From positions 29,754,927-29,818,926 of the forward strand of contig CM019713.1 in NCBI GenBank assembly GCA_009760885.1: DNA of 64,000 nt, read 5' to 3'. Below the pieces are notes generated by a model. It did not search any database and was not told the DNA's origin. It was given only the letters and a program-made list of their open reading frames with translations. The translations under genes and the position numbers were made by a program. This stretch comes from Achatina immaculata. Taxonomy: Eukaryota; Mollusca; Gastropoda; Stylommatophora; Achatinidae. This document shows, in pieces, positions 23,916-35,668 of this stretch (positions within the stretch are counted from its first letter, which is position 1; each line of letters starts with the position of its first letter).

Positions 23916-24084
23916 AACTGAAGTGTTGGACTTGCTGATCTCTAAATAAACACTTGGAGCCGACTTGTTTTTAAAAAATGTTGAAATTCTGTGATGGCCC
24001 GTGGACTGTGAAGTACTAAGATGCAGACCGTTTATGGTGTGCATCTTTCTCCAAAGCACAACCCCCTAGAAGTTCTTGTCAAAC
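23916..24084. other. No gene seen
   Basis: Unique sequence between the satellite and the next LINE fragment. Confidence 0.4.
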
Positions 24085-24500
24085 TCTCCTTCTTCTTCAG
24101 TTTTCCGAGCCATTAAGGTTTATTGCTGCAGATAAAGTTCGCCTCCATTCCTCTCTATTCCTAATCTTCTCTCTCCAGCTGGTGACGTCAATTTCTTTTA
24201 TATCCTCTTCTATGCTGTCTTTCCATCTCTGTCTTGTTCTACTACCCCTTGGTCTTGTTTCCCTCATCTCTTGTGCATACGTCATTTTCGTTTGTCTGTT
24301 CTTCCATTCTTTCTACATGCCCCAGCCAGCGTAGTCTGTTCAGCTTCAAGACATTTATAATTCGTTGGGATTTAAATAAGCCGTTCAGTTCACTGTTCTT
24401 TCTAGCTCTGCATTCTCCACTGTTGATATTCTTTATCGGTTCAAATATTTTTCTTAACATCTTGTTCTCAAAGATCTGCAATTGGTGTTCATCTTTCTTT
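24085..24500 (-). mobile_element. LINE C-terminal fragment, family 4
   Basis: The minus strand reads ENKMLRKIFEPIKN, then LKLNRLRWLGHVERMEE and, after a frameshift near 24260, RTRQRWKDSIEEDIKEIDVT and WREKIRNREEWRRTLSAAIN with a stop. This is the post-RT region and C-terminus of a LINE. The same end is present at 52105-52275, and related sequence at 5900-6163. Confidence 0.75.
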
Positions 24501-24594
24501 GTTGTATTCCACGTTTCTGATGATGGCTGGTCTTATTGTAGTTTTGTAGATTGTTATTTGGATGTTTTGAGACATGATTTTGGATTTTAACAAA

Positions 24595-25664
24595 TATGGA
24601 AAGAAGAAAAACTCCCTAGTGAATGATCCCAGTATTCAAAAAGGCGATAAGAGCAAATGTTTATAGTAAGGAATATCCTTACTACAAACAAGCTACAAAA
24701 TGCTATCTATTATACTTTTAAATAGATTAAAACCATACAGTGAGAACATACTGGGAGACTATCAAGCAGGTTTTAGGAAGAATAGATCAACCATAGATCA
24801 AAATATTTTATCTACGTCAAAGAGCAGGAAAGTACTGGGAATATGGAAAAGAAGTACATAATATCTTCATTGACTTCAAGAAAGCCTATGACAGCATAGA
24901 TAAGAGTAGCTTATGGAAAATTATAAAAGAATTTGAGATGCCTAATAAATTAATCAATCTGACCAGAAAATGTATGTAGGTTACACAAAATATAGTAATA
25001 TATAAACGAAGAAAGTCAGAACCCTTCTCCATAAGTTCTTGTCAAATGACTTGATAAATTTATTACAGCATCAAATCATGACCCGTTTTAAAAGAATCGC
25101 TCCAGTTTATCTCATCATTTAAAATATCATATAAAATCACTTTAAGGCAACAGAACGTAGTTATAAAAGAAAGGTCATCTATTTTTAAGTTCATACAGAC
25201 AGAACCACAAAAATAAGATTTTTAAGGACATGCATCTTTCCTATCGCAACATATGCCTGTGACACCTGGACACTTAACAAAACAGCTGAGAAGCACATAA
25301 ATGCCTTTGAATGTAAATGCTATAGAAGAGTTCTCCAAATATCGTGGACACAAAAAAGAACAAATATATCTATACTACAAGAGCTACATATTGAAGAAGG
25401 CTGGCTAGTAAAGAGGATTAAAGAGAGAAAACTTAAATATTTTGGACACATTAAACGTCATGATAATTTAGAGAAGACCGTATTGGAAGGATACATAATG
25501 GGAAAAAGAAAAAGAGGAAGACCGAAACGAAGATGGCTGCAAGACATCGTTGATGATCTGGAAATGGATGCAGCAGCTGCAGGCCATCTTGCTCACAACC
25601 GAGAGGCCTACAGGAGTGCTGTTTGGGAGGCAAAGTTCCGCAAGGGACATGCAAAGGAATGAAA
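24595..25664 (+). mobile_element. LINE copy with reverse-transcriptase piece and C-terminus, family 1
   Basis: The first part (24595-25010) has RT motifs in broken frames: QAGFRK-like sequence at about 24767 and IFIDFKKAYDSIDKSSLWKI at 24865-24920, which is the palm motif with a catalytic Asp. The catalytic YADD block is missing. At about 25195 the sequence jumps to TTKIRFLRTCIFPIATYACD and stays open through KRKRGRPKRRWLQDIVDDLE to the stop at 25662. The deletion removes roughly the second half of the RT domain. The strong match of the C-terminus to the copies at 31984 and 44000 suggests fairly recent spread. Confidence 0.75.
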
Positions 25665-25671
25665 TGAACTT

Positions 25672-25700
25672 GGTGGGGGGGGGGGGGGGGGGGGAGGGGG
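25672..25700 (+). repeat. G-run after LINE stop
   Basis: TGGTG followed by a run of about 20 G, an A and five more G, right after the family 1 stop codon, where related copies have (AATG)n. Confidence 0.9.
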
Positions 25701-26213
25701 TAAATGGAGAAACTCTCTGTTTTTTTTTTTTTATTCAAAAGTTAGAATTTACAAACAGACTTGGAAGTTGTGCTGATAATAAGTGGATCGCATTTTGCAT
25801 CGTTTAAAATTTATGTTAAATAAATCCCGAAGCAATTCTGGCCAAAGCGGAAAATATATTTTAACCTTTTCCTATTCTTTATTGAAGATTTTTTTTAGAC
25901 AAACTAATTTAGATTTTGTAATTCTAAGCCATTTCCAGAGACAGGCGACTAAAATTTGGGAATATGATTTATCTAAATCGAACATGAAACAATAATTGTT
26001 TCCAGCCAAATATTATTTCCATTTAAAGAAAAAAAAATCATTTCCTTTATAAATATCTCAGAGTGTCAGAATTCAAGGGAGGAAATGAGTCTAAAGTATG
26101 GCAGACTGAAACAGGAGAGAGAGAAGGGTGGACACTAGATGACCGTGCTAGTTTCTTCGCCTCAAATAGGAAACGAAATAAGCTCAGTTCTAGATTATAT
26201 CACGTGACGTTTT
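25701..26213. other. No gene recognised
   Basis: AT-rich, no supported feature. Confidence 0.4.
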
Positions 26214-26349
26214 CTACGAGTGAATGAGCGCAGCAGTCTTCAGCCAGGCCAGCACTTGCTTCTTGTTCAGATGAAGGGGAAGGAACTTGGTTGAGAGGGG
26301 AGGATATGTTTTCTTCACGAGTTCAGAGCAGACTTCTTGAACACAGCCT
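26214..26349 (-). CDS. Possible terminal coding exon, unrecognised
   Basis: On the minus strand a frame of about 45 codons contains YPPLSTKFLPLHLNKKQVLA, then WLKTAALIHS and a stop at 26214. The codon pattern looks protein-like and the surrounding sequence is not repetitive. A 3' splice site could be TCCCAG (about 26361) or the AG at 26350; the phase is uncertain. I do not know a family for it and found no partner exons. Confidence 0.2.
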
Positions 26350-26442
26350 CTAATTCACTGGGACCAGCAAAGACACAGGGGGCCTTGTTTGGCTTTATAA
26401 ATGTTTTTATGTAATACAGGGGGTGACTCATAAGTCTGTGCT

Positions 26443-26486
<44 letters not shown>

Positions 26487-26597
26487 ATTGTTGTTGTTGT
26501 TAAGTGAGTGTTTCAGATGAGAGGTGAGAGGGCGAGTGCAGGAGAACGAGAAGTTTGGATCTCAAGTTTTGAGAATTTGTTGACTCTGATCTTGTGA
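26350..26597. other. Spacer with (GTT)n
   Basis: (GTT)n at about 26443-26502, otherwise no supported feature. Confidence 0.5.
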
Positions 26598-26945
26598 AGC
26601 TGTAAAGAGAATGGACGGGCTGTCTCTTTATTCTGTAAAGAGAATGGACGGGCTGTCTCTTTATTCTGTAAAGAGAATGGACGGGCTGTCTCTTTATTCT
26701 GTAAAGAGAATGGACGGGCTGTCTCTTTATTCTGTAAAGAGAATGGACTGGCTGTCTCATTATTTTGTAAAGAGAATGGACTGGCTGTCTCATTATTCTG
26801 TAAAGAGAATGGACGAGCTGTCTCTTTATTCTGTAAAGAGAATGGACGGGCTGTCTCTTTATTCTGTGAAGAGAATGGACGGGCTGTCTCTTTATTCTGT
26901 AAAGAGAATGGACTGGCTGTCTCTTTATTCTGTGAAGAGAATGGA
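26598..26945. repeat. 33-bp minisatellite, about 10 copies
   Basis: Units GTAAAGAGAATGGACGGGCT, then GTCTCTTTATTCT, with a GG to TG variant in the middle units. The unit is 11 codons, so it is open on both strands. Confidence 0.95.
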
Positions 26946-26959
26946 GCGGTTGTTAGAAC

Positions 26960-27165
26960 TTCTGAACTTCACTTCTTCTTCTTCTTCTTCTTCATCATCA
27001 TCATCTTCATTTTCTTCTTCTTCTTCTTCTTCATCTTCATTTTCTTCTTCTTCTTCTTCTTTCTTCTTCTTCTTCATCATCATCATCATCATCTTCATTT
27101 TATTCTTCTTCTTCTCTTCTTCTTCATCATCATCTTCATTTTCTTCTTCTTCTGTTTTTCTTCTT
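26960..27165. repeat. (TTC/TCA)n compound microsatellite
   Basis: Alternating TTC and ATC blocks with TTTTC spacers. On the minus strand this is a (GAA)n-type tail. Confidence 0.9.
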
Positions 27166-27204
27166 GTTATTACTTTTCTGCTTTCGCCCTCAGACTGACA
27201 TTAG

Positions 27205-27400
27205 TTGCGCTGAGTCATAGTTTGTTGCTATGATGTGCTACGTTGTTGCTATGATGTGATACGTTGTTGCTATGATGTGCTACGTTGTTGCTATGCTGTG
27301 CTATGATGTATCTATGCTGTGCTACGTTGTAGCTATGATGTGCTACGTTGTAGCTATGCTGTACCATGCTGTAGATGTTCTGTGCTATCTGCGCCTTTCC
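27205..27400. repeat. 18-bp minisatellite, about 10 copies
   Basis: Units GTTGCTATGATGTGCTAC, with GTAGCTATG and CTGTGCTA variants towards the right. Confidence 0.85.
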
Positions 27401-28294
27401 AAGAGTCATGTAGATGGCTGTATAGCAAAAACAAAATAAAGTAAGTTAACCGCGTCTTTGTGGTTTTATTTTGCTTCTTTTTTTTCCTTTGCTATTCAAG
27501 TTTTAAACCAAAATGTAAGCAAAGTATAGGTATCATGTCACTTCCAGTTTAAAATATATTGTTAACGTTTATTATGAAAATGTTTCTATGGTTTGAGGAT
27601 TTTGGTTTAGTAGCAGATCTCTACAAAACGTCTTCGCATTCTAAAAACTGCCTAAAATAGGATCCGAGAACGTAATTTACAAACAGATACCCAAAAAAAA
27701 ATATAACGACAACTGTGTCAAAGTGTAAAAAAGACCCCAAAAAAATCGGAGCTACCATTTTACCTGAGTTACAAGCCATGTTCAGAGATGAACTAATTTC
27801 AATCATAAAAGCATCAGAGACGGCAGCGACGATATCGTCAACAACAGATCCAATAAACTCTTGTTCATTACTCGCTCAGTCAACATGTCATAACATGGAA
27901 GGCGGCAGCAGACAAGACCTAATACAGGGCGCTTTGCATGTGTACCGGGCTCTGACAGCGACAAACAAGATCTAACGCTCAACTTGGTTTGCTTCCAGGA
28001 GACCGAGCATGTCGATGTGGGCCAGCCTAAAAATGGCACCTGCTGCAACATATCGCAGAACAGTATCTGGTGGACCTTGAGATGACAAGGCTTTTTCAGT
28101 CCACGATAATTAATAAATGGAGTGACACAAGAGTACCAAAGGAAAAACAGCCATTGGTACATTTGTTCAGGCCACGAACACATGGCACATGAAGAAGAGA
28201 TTCGAAATTCATGAAACAAGTGAAATGTTATGTCAGATTGGGGGTGGTTGAAGTTCAGCTTCGATCAACCAGGGCACAACCATTGGGTGCATTC
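27401..28294. other. No gene recognised
   Basis: A plus-strand frame of 86 codons at 27715-27975 (LPELQAMFRDELISIIKASE in its first third) and downstream broken frames could be the remnant of an ORF1-like retroelement protein. I cannot place it. Confidence 0.3.
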
Positions 28295-28796
28295 TAATCA
28301 TGAAATAACTTCACAACCCACAGGTGCTTGCCTAACACAGAATAATTTCACAACCCACAGGTGTTTGCCTAACACAAAATAACTTCATAACCCACAGGTG
28401 TTTGCCTAACAGAATAATTTCACAATCCATGGATGTTTGCCTAACACAAAATAACTTCACAACCCACAGGTGTTTGCCTAACAGAATAATTTCACAACCC
28501 ACAGGTGTTTGCCTAACAGAATAATTTCACAACCCACGGGTGTTTGCCTAACACAAAATAACTTCACAACCCACAAGTGTTTGCCTAACAGAATAATTAC
28601 ACAACCCACGGGTGTTTGCCTAACAGACTAATCTCACAACCCACAGGTGTTTGCCTAACACAAAATAACTTCACAACCCACAGGTGTTTGCCTAACAGAA
28701 TAATTTCACAACCCACGGGTGTTTGCCTAACACAAAATAACTTCACAACCCACAGGTGTTTGCCTAACAGAATAATTTCACAATCCACGGGTGTTT
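28295..28796. repeat. 34/37-bp minisatellite, about 14 copies
   Basis: Two alternating unit types share CACAACCCACAGGTGTTTGC. One continues CTAACACAAAATAACTT, the other CTAACAGAATAATTT. The alternation is partly regular (a dimer). Confidence 0.9.
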
Positions 28797-29790
28797 GCCT
28801 TCTTTCTAACTTTCGCCTTCTTTCTAACTTTCGCCTTCTTTCTAACTTTCACCTTGTTTCTAACTTTCACCTTCTTTCTAACTTTCGCCTTCTTTCTAAC
28901 TTTCGCCTTCTTTCTAACTTTCACCTTCTTTCTAACTTTCACCTTCTTTCTAACTTTCACCTTCTTTCTAACTTTCGCCTTCTTTCTAACTTTCACCTTC
29001 TTTCTAACTTTCACCTTCTTTCTAACTTTCACCTTCTTTCTAACTTTCACCTTCTTTCTAACTTTCGCCTTCTTTCTAACTTTCACCTTCTTTCTAACTT
29101 TCACCTTCTTTCTAACTTTCACCTTCTTTCTAACTTTCACCTTCTTTCTAACTTTCGCCTTCTTTCTAACTTTCGCCTTCTTTCTAACTTTCACCTTCTT
29201 TCTAACTTTCACCTTCTTTCTAATTTTCACCTTCTTTCTAATTTTCACCTTCTTTCTAACTTTCACCTTCTTTCTAACTTTCACCTTGTTTCTAACTTTC
29301 GCCTTCTTTCTAACTTTCGCCTTCTTTCTAACTTTCACCTTCTTTCTAACTTTCACCTTCTTTCTAACTTTCACCTTGTTTCTAACTTTCGCCTTCTTTC
29401 TAACTTTCACCTTCTTTCTAACTTTCACCTTCTTTCTAACTTTCGCCTTCTTTCTAACTTTCGCCTTCTTCTAACTTTCACCTTGTTTCTAACTTTCGCC
29501 TTCTTTCTAACTTTCGCCTTCTTTCTAACTTTCACCTTCTTTCTAACTTTCACCTTCTTTCTAACTTTCACCTTGTTTCTAACTTTCGCCTTCTTTCTAA
29601 CTTTCACCTTCTTTCTAACTTTCACCTTCTTTCTAACTTTCACCTTCTTTCTAACTTTCACCTTGTTTCTAACTTTCGCCTTCTTTCTAACTTTCACCTT
29701 CTTTCTAACTTTCACCTTCTTTCTAACTTTCGCCTTCTTTCTAACTTTCGCCTTCTTTCTAACTTTCACCTTGTTTCTAAATTTTGCCGT
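28797..29790. repeat. 18-bp minisatellite, about 54 copies
   Basis: Units CTTCTTTCTAACTTTCRC, with R being A or G in mixed order and some CTTGTTT units. It abuts the preceding array with no spacer, the join falling in GTTTGCCTTCTTTC. The unit is six codons, so long hydrophobic or Lys-rich open frames on both strands are artefacts. Confidence 0.95.
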
Positions 29791-30013
29791 TTCTAGCTTT
29801 CCCTTTCTTAGGAACTTTTGTCTTTACTCTCAGTTTCGCTTTTGATTAAGTATGTAAACCAAGTAGCACTGACAGGTTATCACCCACTGACATGTTCTTT
29901 AAGAGGTGTATAGACACAGGATGATGATCATGCTCTCTGTTCCATGCGGTCTTTAGTGGTCTATATTCAGAGTTATTGTTCTAGTTTCATATAAGACTTG
30001 GTCTGCATGTTTA

Positions 30014-30051
<38 letters not shown>

Positions 30052-30156
30052 ACATTATCATTACTGTAACTTCATACAGTTACTGCCCAGATCACCATTT
30101 AAAATGGCGCTTCATTATCTTACTACTCCATCAGTTTTACAGCTGTAAAATCAGAC
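29791..30156. other. No gene; (ATG)n tract
   Basis: (GAT)n at about 30014-30050. Nothing else supported. Confidence 0.5.
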
Positions 30157-30640
30157 AACACATGTGATCCTAAACAAACAACACATGTGATCCTAAACAA
30201 ACAACACATGTGATCCTAAACAAACAACACATGTGATCTTAAACAAACAACACATGTGATCTTAAACAAACAACACATGTGATCTTAAACAAACAACACA
30301 TGTGATCTTAAACAAACAACACATGTGATCCTAAACAAACAACACATGTGATCCTAAACAAACAACACATGTGATCTTAAACAAACAACACATGTGATCC
30401 TAAACAAACAACACATGTGATCCTAAACAAACAACACATGTGATCCTAAACAAACAACACATGTGATCTTAAACAAACAACACATGTGATCCTAAACAAA
30501 CAACACATGTGATCTTAAACAAACAACACATGTGATCCTAAACAAACAACACATGTGATCTTAAACAAACAACACATGTGATCCTAAACAAACAACACAT
30601 GTGATCCTAAACAAACAACACATGTGATCCTAAACAAACT
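30157..30640. repeat. 23-bp minisatellite, 21 copies
   Basis: Units ACACATGTGATCCTAAACAA plus ACA, the only frequent variant being CT to TT. ACACATGTG is nearly palindromic. Confidence 0.95.
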
Positions 30641-31148
30641 GTCATATCTGTTTATTAGGTTAACGACTTATTTGTATAGATTATCAAAGCGTTGTTTGTA
30701 CTGATAGCTTAATGTGTGTATATTATTTCTTTTGTGTATATATTATTTCTTTTGTGTATATATTATTTCTTAATGTGTGTATATTAGCTTATTTCTTTTT
30801 TGTCTGCACTTGTTTCACTTTGCATGCAGACAACAGAGATACAAGAAGACATACTACAGATAATGATCGTACAGACAAACTGACTTAAGAGACTGGTGCA
30901 TTACTAAACGACAGAGAGACAAATGAATATACAAATAAATACATTTGTAGGCTGAAAAACGGGCGGATGGACGAGATTGATTGATTGATTGGTTGATTGA
31001 TTCAAAGGGTTGATACGTGGGTACATAGGACGGTCTGACAACTGCCTTTTATCACTGTACTTTCTCTCTGTTCCATGCATACTGCAAATAGGAAAGAAAC
31101 ATACTGGCAGACAGGCAAGCAAACAGACAGACAGACAGGCAGATAAAC
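30641..31148. other. No gene; short 21-bp repeat
   Basis: Three to four copies of TATATTATTTCTTTTGTG-type repeats at about 30718-30790, and (TTGA)n at about 30978-31000. Confidence 0.5.
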
Positions 31149-31320
31149 AGACAAATAGACAGACAGATACATTTTTAAAAGGCTAATGAGGTCATCTTTA
31201 TTTACTGCTTCAGGATGTTCGTGTGAATGTAGACAGACAAATAGACAGACAGATACATTTTTAAAAGGCTAATGAGGTCATCTTTATTTACTGCTTCAGG
31301 ATGTTCGTGTGAATGTAGAA
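31149..31320. repeat. 86-bp perfect tandem duplication
   Basis: Two adjacent copies starting AGACAAATAGACAGACAG at 31149 and 31235, identical over the aligned length. Outside it lies (AGAC)n-like sequence that may have primed slippage. Confidence 0.9.
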
Positions 31321-31983
31321 GAGTTTTGACACAATCCTATCATTCTGGACATTTCCTAAACTACTTGTATTTAATAATTCTCCGCCAGATAACCATAACT
31401 TATAGCTTCTTTAGGCTAATTTTCATCGTGACGTTAGAAGTTATTTTTAAATGCCAATAAGAAGGGAAATAAAACTGAAAGTGATTTCTTGCACAAGCCG
31501 GGTTTTCTACCCACGCGAACTAAAAATAGTTTTATAGGTCAGGATTTTCTTGAGTTAAAAAAAAGTAAGTTAGGAAATTCCCGTTACTATTTAACTTTGA
31601 ACTAGACTCCAACTGTCAAGAAGTCGGACCCGTTGTAATTTGTGAGTTGTTTTATGTATATATCAAAGTTTGCACTAGAATTGGTTATTAAGTCAAATAA
31701 CCAAGAAATTCGAATGCTTATAATTGAACGAAAAATTCAAATAGTAAACGTTAGAACACTTGAAGCAATCTAATATTTATACTGTATTGCTCAACATTGC
31801 CACCATGTTAATATTTATTGAGTCATATCAGATCTAATAGAAACTGAATTTTTAAACTAAGTGTGTTTAGTTATTTTCTGCTGCTTGTGTCTTATTTCTA
31901 AATTAGTGCAAGAAGAGTTCAGTAAGAAGTATATATTTTTCAAGTAAATGTTTCTAATTATGCATCATTTCACAATATTCATT
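31321..31983. other. No gene recognised
   Basis: AT-rich, no supported feature. Confidence 0.4.
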
Positions 31984-32583
31984 CATTCATTCATTTGCAT
32001 GTCCCTTGCGGAACTTTGCCTCCCAAACAGCACTCCTGTAGGCCTCTCGGTTGCGAGCAAGATGGCCTGCTGCTGTTGCATCCATTTCCAGATCGTCAAC
32101 GATATCTTGCAGCCATCTTCGCCTTGGTCTTCCTCTTTTTCTTTTTCCCATTATGTATCCTTCCAATACGGTCTTCTCTAAATTATCATGGCGTTTAATG
32201 TGTCCAAAATATTTCAGTTTTCTCTCTTTAATCCTCTTCACTAGCCAGCCTTCTTCAATATTAAGTTCTTGTAGTATAGATATATTTGTTCTTTTTTGTG
32301 TCCACGATATTTGGAGAACTCTTCTGTAGCATTTACATTCAAAGGCATTTATGTGTTTCTCAGCTGTTTTGTTAAGTGTCCAGGTCTCACAGGCATATGT
32401 TGCGATGGGAAAGATGCATGCCCTTAAAAATCTTATTTTTGTGGTTCTGTCTGCTCCTCTCCACAGATTCTTTATTTGTTTTACTTTCTGAAGAGCGACA
32501 GATGTCCTCCTTTTAATTTCCCTCATTGTATCTCCATTATTAGTTAGTAGCGATCCAAGATATTCAAAACTCTCCACTTCTTC

Positions 32584-32588
<5 letters not shown>
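31984..32588 (-). mobile_element. LINE 3' end, family 1, open for about 200 codons
   Basis: The best-preserved family 1 C-terminus in the window. Minus-strand reading: KLEEVESFEYLGSLLTNNGD, the post-RT segment, then ALQKVKQIKNLWRGAD, FPIATYACETWTLNKTAEK, INAFECKCYRRVLQISW, KRKRGRPRRRWLQDIVDDLE and the stop. The tail is (AATG)n at 31978-31995. The copy is truncated on its 5' side at the (TA)n tract 32589-32628. The intact frame shows that it inserted recently. Function lies in the RT-endonuclease polyprotein; this part has no catalytic core. Confidence 0.85.

Positions 32589-32628
<40 letters not shown>
32589..32628. repeat. (TA)n microsatellite
   Basis: About 20 TA units exactly between two head-to-head LINE fragments. 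Confidence 0.95.
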
Positions 32629-32631
<3 letters not shown>

Positions 32632-32945
32632 GGTATAAAGTGAAAAGAATTCAAGAACAACGCAGAGACCAGACAGATGAGCAAACAACAACGTATCTCA
32701 TGGTTGATATGTCGGTCATGTGAAACAATCAGAGAATCCCCAGACAAGCTATCAAATAGAACACAACAGACCGAAGAAAAAGAGGTCGACCACGTGAAAC
32801 TCTAAAGAGGACATTGTTAAGAGAAGCCAATTTAAGGGGCATAACATCCCTTGACAACATTGAAAAACTCGCCGAAGACGGGACATCTTGGCGAACTACC
32901 ATGCGGGCCCTATGTGACGTTTAACGGCACGGGAAGGATGTAAGA
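32629..32945 (+). mobile_element. LINE C-terminal fragment, family 2
   Basis: Plus-strand reading has NNQRIPRQAIK, RRKRGRPRETLKRTLLREAN, SLDNIEKLAED and a 3' UTR ending near CACGGGAAGGATGTAAG, matching copies at 10371 and 50100. Two stop codons and a frameshift are present. Confidence 0.75.
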
Positions 32946-33480
32946 CGTAAGATATTCTTGTATACTCATATTTTTGATTCGCTGTTTCAGATTAGTCTAT
33001 CATTCGTACTGGAATTCACATTCGGTCACCTGGAACTCGAATATTCGTATTTGGTCAAATATCTGCCTCTAGAAACTCTGTGTACATCAAAAGAATGTGT
33101 CATGAAACTGACATGTATATCTGTGAAACACGTGCTTTCTCTGTGTTTTGGTTAATACAAAGAGAGCTAATACATCATAGCGGATGATCTACTTTCAGAA
33201 TTTTCAGTACTGCAGCTATTGGATGATCTGAGTTTTAGCTAATATTTCTTTATATTTATATTAATAAACAAGTCTGTATTACTAGCAGTAAGGATAACTT
33301 TCACAGTGTATTAATATGTATTTTTAACTGCGTATCTCAACAATCTTATTATAACAAAAAAAAAGGTCCTCTTTCATTGTTGCTTAATTCTTATCTTCCT
33401 TCCTTTCTCGCTTTATTTACTCCTATCTAGAAATAATTACCAGATTGTTGAATGACATCTATAACATTAACTATGTCAAT
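32946..33480. other. No gene recognised
   Basis: AT-rich sequence with no supported feature. Confidence 0.4.
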
Positions 33481-34770
33481 CAGTTTTCATTGCCCTACCA
33501 AAGAAACAAGGTGCAGCTGAATGTGAAGATCATCGAACCATTAGTCTTATGAGCCATGTTACCAAAATCCTACTTCGTACTGTTATGAGAAGAGTCAGGA
33601 GCAAAATAAAATCAGAAATCGCTGAAGAACAGCGCGGCTTCCTCGAAGGAAAAGGTACAAGTAACGCCATATATATAATAAGAACATTGATGGAGAGATG
33701 AATAGAAGTAAAGATGGACCTATAAGTATGCTTCATAGACTACTGTAAAACATTCGATAAAGTGAGACACGCAGAAATTATAAGAATGCTGGAAGACATC
33801 AACATAGATTGGAAAGATATGAAACTTATCAAAAGCATATATTGGCAGCAATCAGCAGCAATGAGGGTCGAGATCCAAATAGGAACATTCCAAGACATAA
33901 AATTGGGAGTGAGACAAGGATGTGTTTTACCTCCTGACCTCTTCTCCTTGTACAGCGAAAACATAATGAGAAATATAGAGAGCTTGCCAGGAATATCAAC
34001 TGGCGGGTACAACCTTAACAACTTAAGATATGCAGACGACACAGTTCTGATTACTAAAAGTGAAAGGGAGCTACAGGCTCTTCTGAACGTCGTGGTTCGT
34101 GAAAGTAAAAATAAAGGTCTCAGCCTGAACAAAAATAAGACTGAAGTGATGTTCATCACAAAGAAAAGAATAATACCAAAATGTAGCATTGCCAAGTTGG
34201 TAGATTCAAGTACTTAGGAACAGTTATAACAACTGATGGAAAATGTCACAACGAAATAAAAAGCAGATGTGCTCAGGCCAAGTCAGCATTCCAGACAATA
34301 AGACACATCTTGTGCAACAGATCCATATCAATGGAAACAAGATTCCGAGTACTTAAATATTACATCAAGCCAATTTTGTTTTATGGGTGTGAAGCATGGT
34401 CTATGAATATGAGAGTACATCGAGAAATGGAGGCCATGGAGATGTGGTTTATAAGAAGGATGTTGAAGGTACCATGGACAGCCAAGAAAACCAATGAAGA
34501 AGTCTTAAGAGAGGCGCTGGAGTTAAAAAGCAAATTATAGCAAAAATCAGAGGCAGACAAGCGAGATTTATAGGACATTTTCTGAGAAGAGGAAAATTGC
34601 AACACACTGTGGTAAGAGGAAAAATTGAAGGAAGAAGAGACAGAGGAAGACAGAGAAAGAAGTTACTGGATGTAACAGTCAGTGTGGCTGTCAGTGTGGC
34701 TAGGAAGAAAGTCACCGGCGGATCTCATAATCAAGTGATAGGGAATTGTGGAGGGAAATGATCGCCTACT
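33481..34770 (+). mobile_element. LINE with near-intact reverse transcriptase core, family 3
   Basis: Covers the RT from its first motifs: ALPKKQGA, DHRTISLMSHVTKILLRT and EEQRGFLEGKGTSNA, then a stop near 33700. A 151-codon open frame follows at 33762-34217 with GVRQGCVLPPDLFSLYSENI and the catalytic YADD at 34029-34040, then LSLNKNKTEVM. After a frameshift near 34205 come YLGTVITTDGKCHNEIKSRC, ILFYGCEAWSMN, LKVPWTAKKTNEE and, after another frameshift near 34515, KKQIIAKIRGRQARFIGHFL to about 34770. Only RT and C-terminus are present; the 5' endonuclease is missing. It is inactive as it stands. Confidence 0.85.
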
Positions 34771-34774
34771 CCGC

Positions 34775-35635
34775 GCAGCACGGCACTTGAATTACTCCTA
34801 TCTGGGGCAAAGATCATCAACAAGGGCTCGTGATTTATTTCTGTCCTGGGCTGCTTCCATCTCCAGGAATAGTCGATTTGTTTTTCTAACCTCTGCTTCA
34901 AGACTCCTTCTCCAGGTGTTTCTATATCTCCCTTGTCTCCTCTGTCTCTGAGATTTCAGGTGAGAGCTATGTGTGGTTGTGTTTGTGGTAGGCTTTCCAA
35001 GTGAGTGTCCTATCCATCTCCAGAGTATTTTCATTATCATTTCTTTCACTGTGGGTGGGTTCGTTCTTTGCCGTAGCTCTTAATTACTGGTATTATCTGG
35101 CCACCTAATCTGAATAATCTTCCTTAGGCAGGTGTTAACAAAGGTCTTCAATCTCTTGGTACTTTTGGCTGATGGTGTCCATGTTTTGACACATACAGCA
35201 GAGGCGATTTGACATTTGTTTTGAACAGTCTAAGTTTTGTTGTTAGGGATATTCCCTTAGCCCTCCAGATGTTTCTCAGCTGTAGAAATGCTACTCTACC
35301 CTTCCCAATTCCTTGCTGTAATATCTGCTTCTGTACCTACTACTGCATCTTCTACGTCTTTTAATTTCTTGCCTTCTAAGTTGATTGGATTTGTGTTGGT
35401 TGTGTTTATTCTGAGAATTTGTTTTCTCCTTCGTTTATTTTTAGTCCAACTTGATCCGATATCTTTGACATATTGCTGGTCTTTTCTTGCAAATGCTGTT
35501 AATTATGTGATAGCAGTCCCAGGTCATCTCCAAAACCCAGGTCTTCGAGTTGTGTTCATGGAGTCCACTGTATTCCGTTTCTATTTTGTTCTGCATTCGT
35601 TTGCTTAATCCAGTCTGTTGCTAACAGGTTTTTAC
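34775..35635 (-). mobile_element. LINE RT thumb and C-terminus, family 5
   Basis: The minus strand reads, in broken frames, VGLKINEGENK (post-YADD), RNIWRAKGISLTTKLRLFKT, then open for 83 codons: MKILWRWIGHSLGKP, RYRNTWRRSLEAEVRK, AAQDRNKSRALVDDLCP. This is the WRWIGH...RG..NTWRR...D...WR..V..LCP tail of LINE polyproteins. It is opposed to the family 3 copy, the 3' ends meeting near 34770. The last 5' bases lie 30 bp from the splice acceptor of the RING exon. Confidence 0.75.
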
Positions 35636-35668
35636 CTTCAGTTTACGCTATTTTTTTCCATCCAACAG

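Noticed and set aside
20061..23921. A 1286-codon open frame of a 12-residue repeat
   Set aside because: The 36-bp unit lacks stops in several frames. The frame passes through indels by changing repeat frame, and opposed open frames exist on the other strand. Satellite DNA explains it.
27715..27975. A small gene of 86 codons
   Set aside because: No family, no splice or poly(A) context, and the downstream frames are broken; probably a retroelement remnant.
28616..29845. Open frames of 216-409 codons with FFLTF or KVRKK repeats
   Set aside because: Translations of the 18-bp array on both strands.
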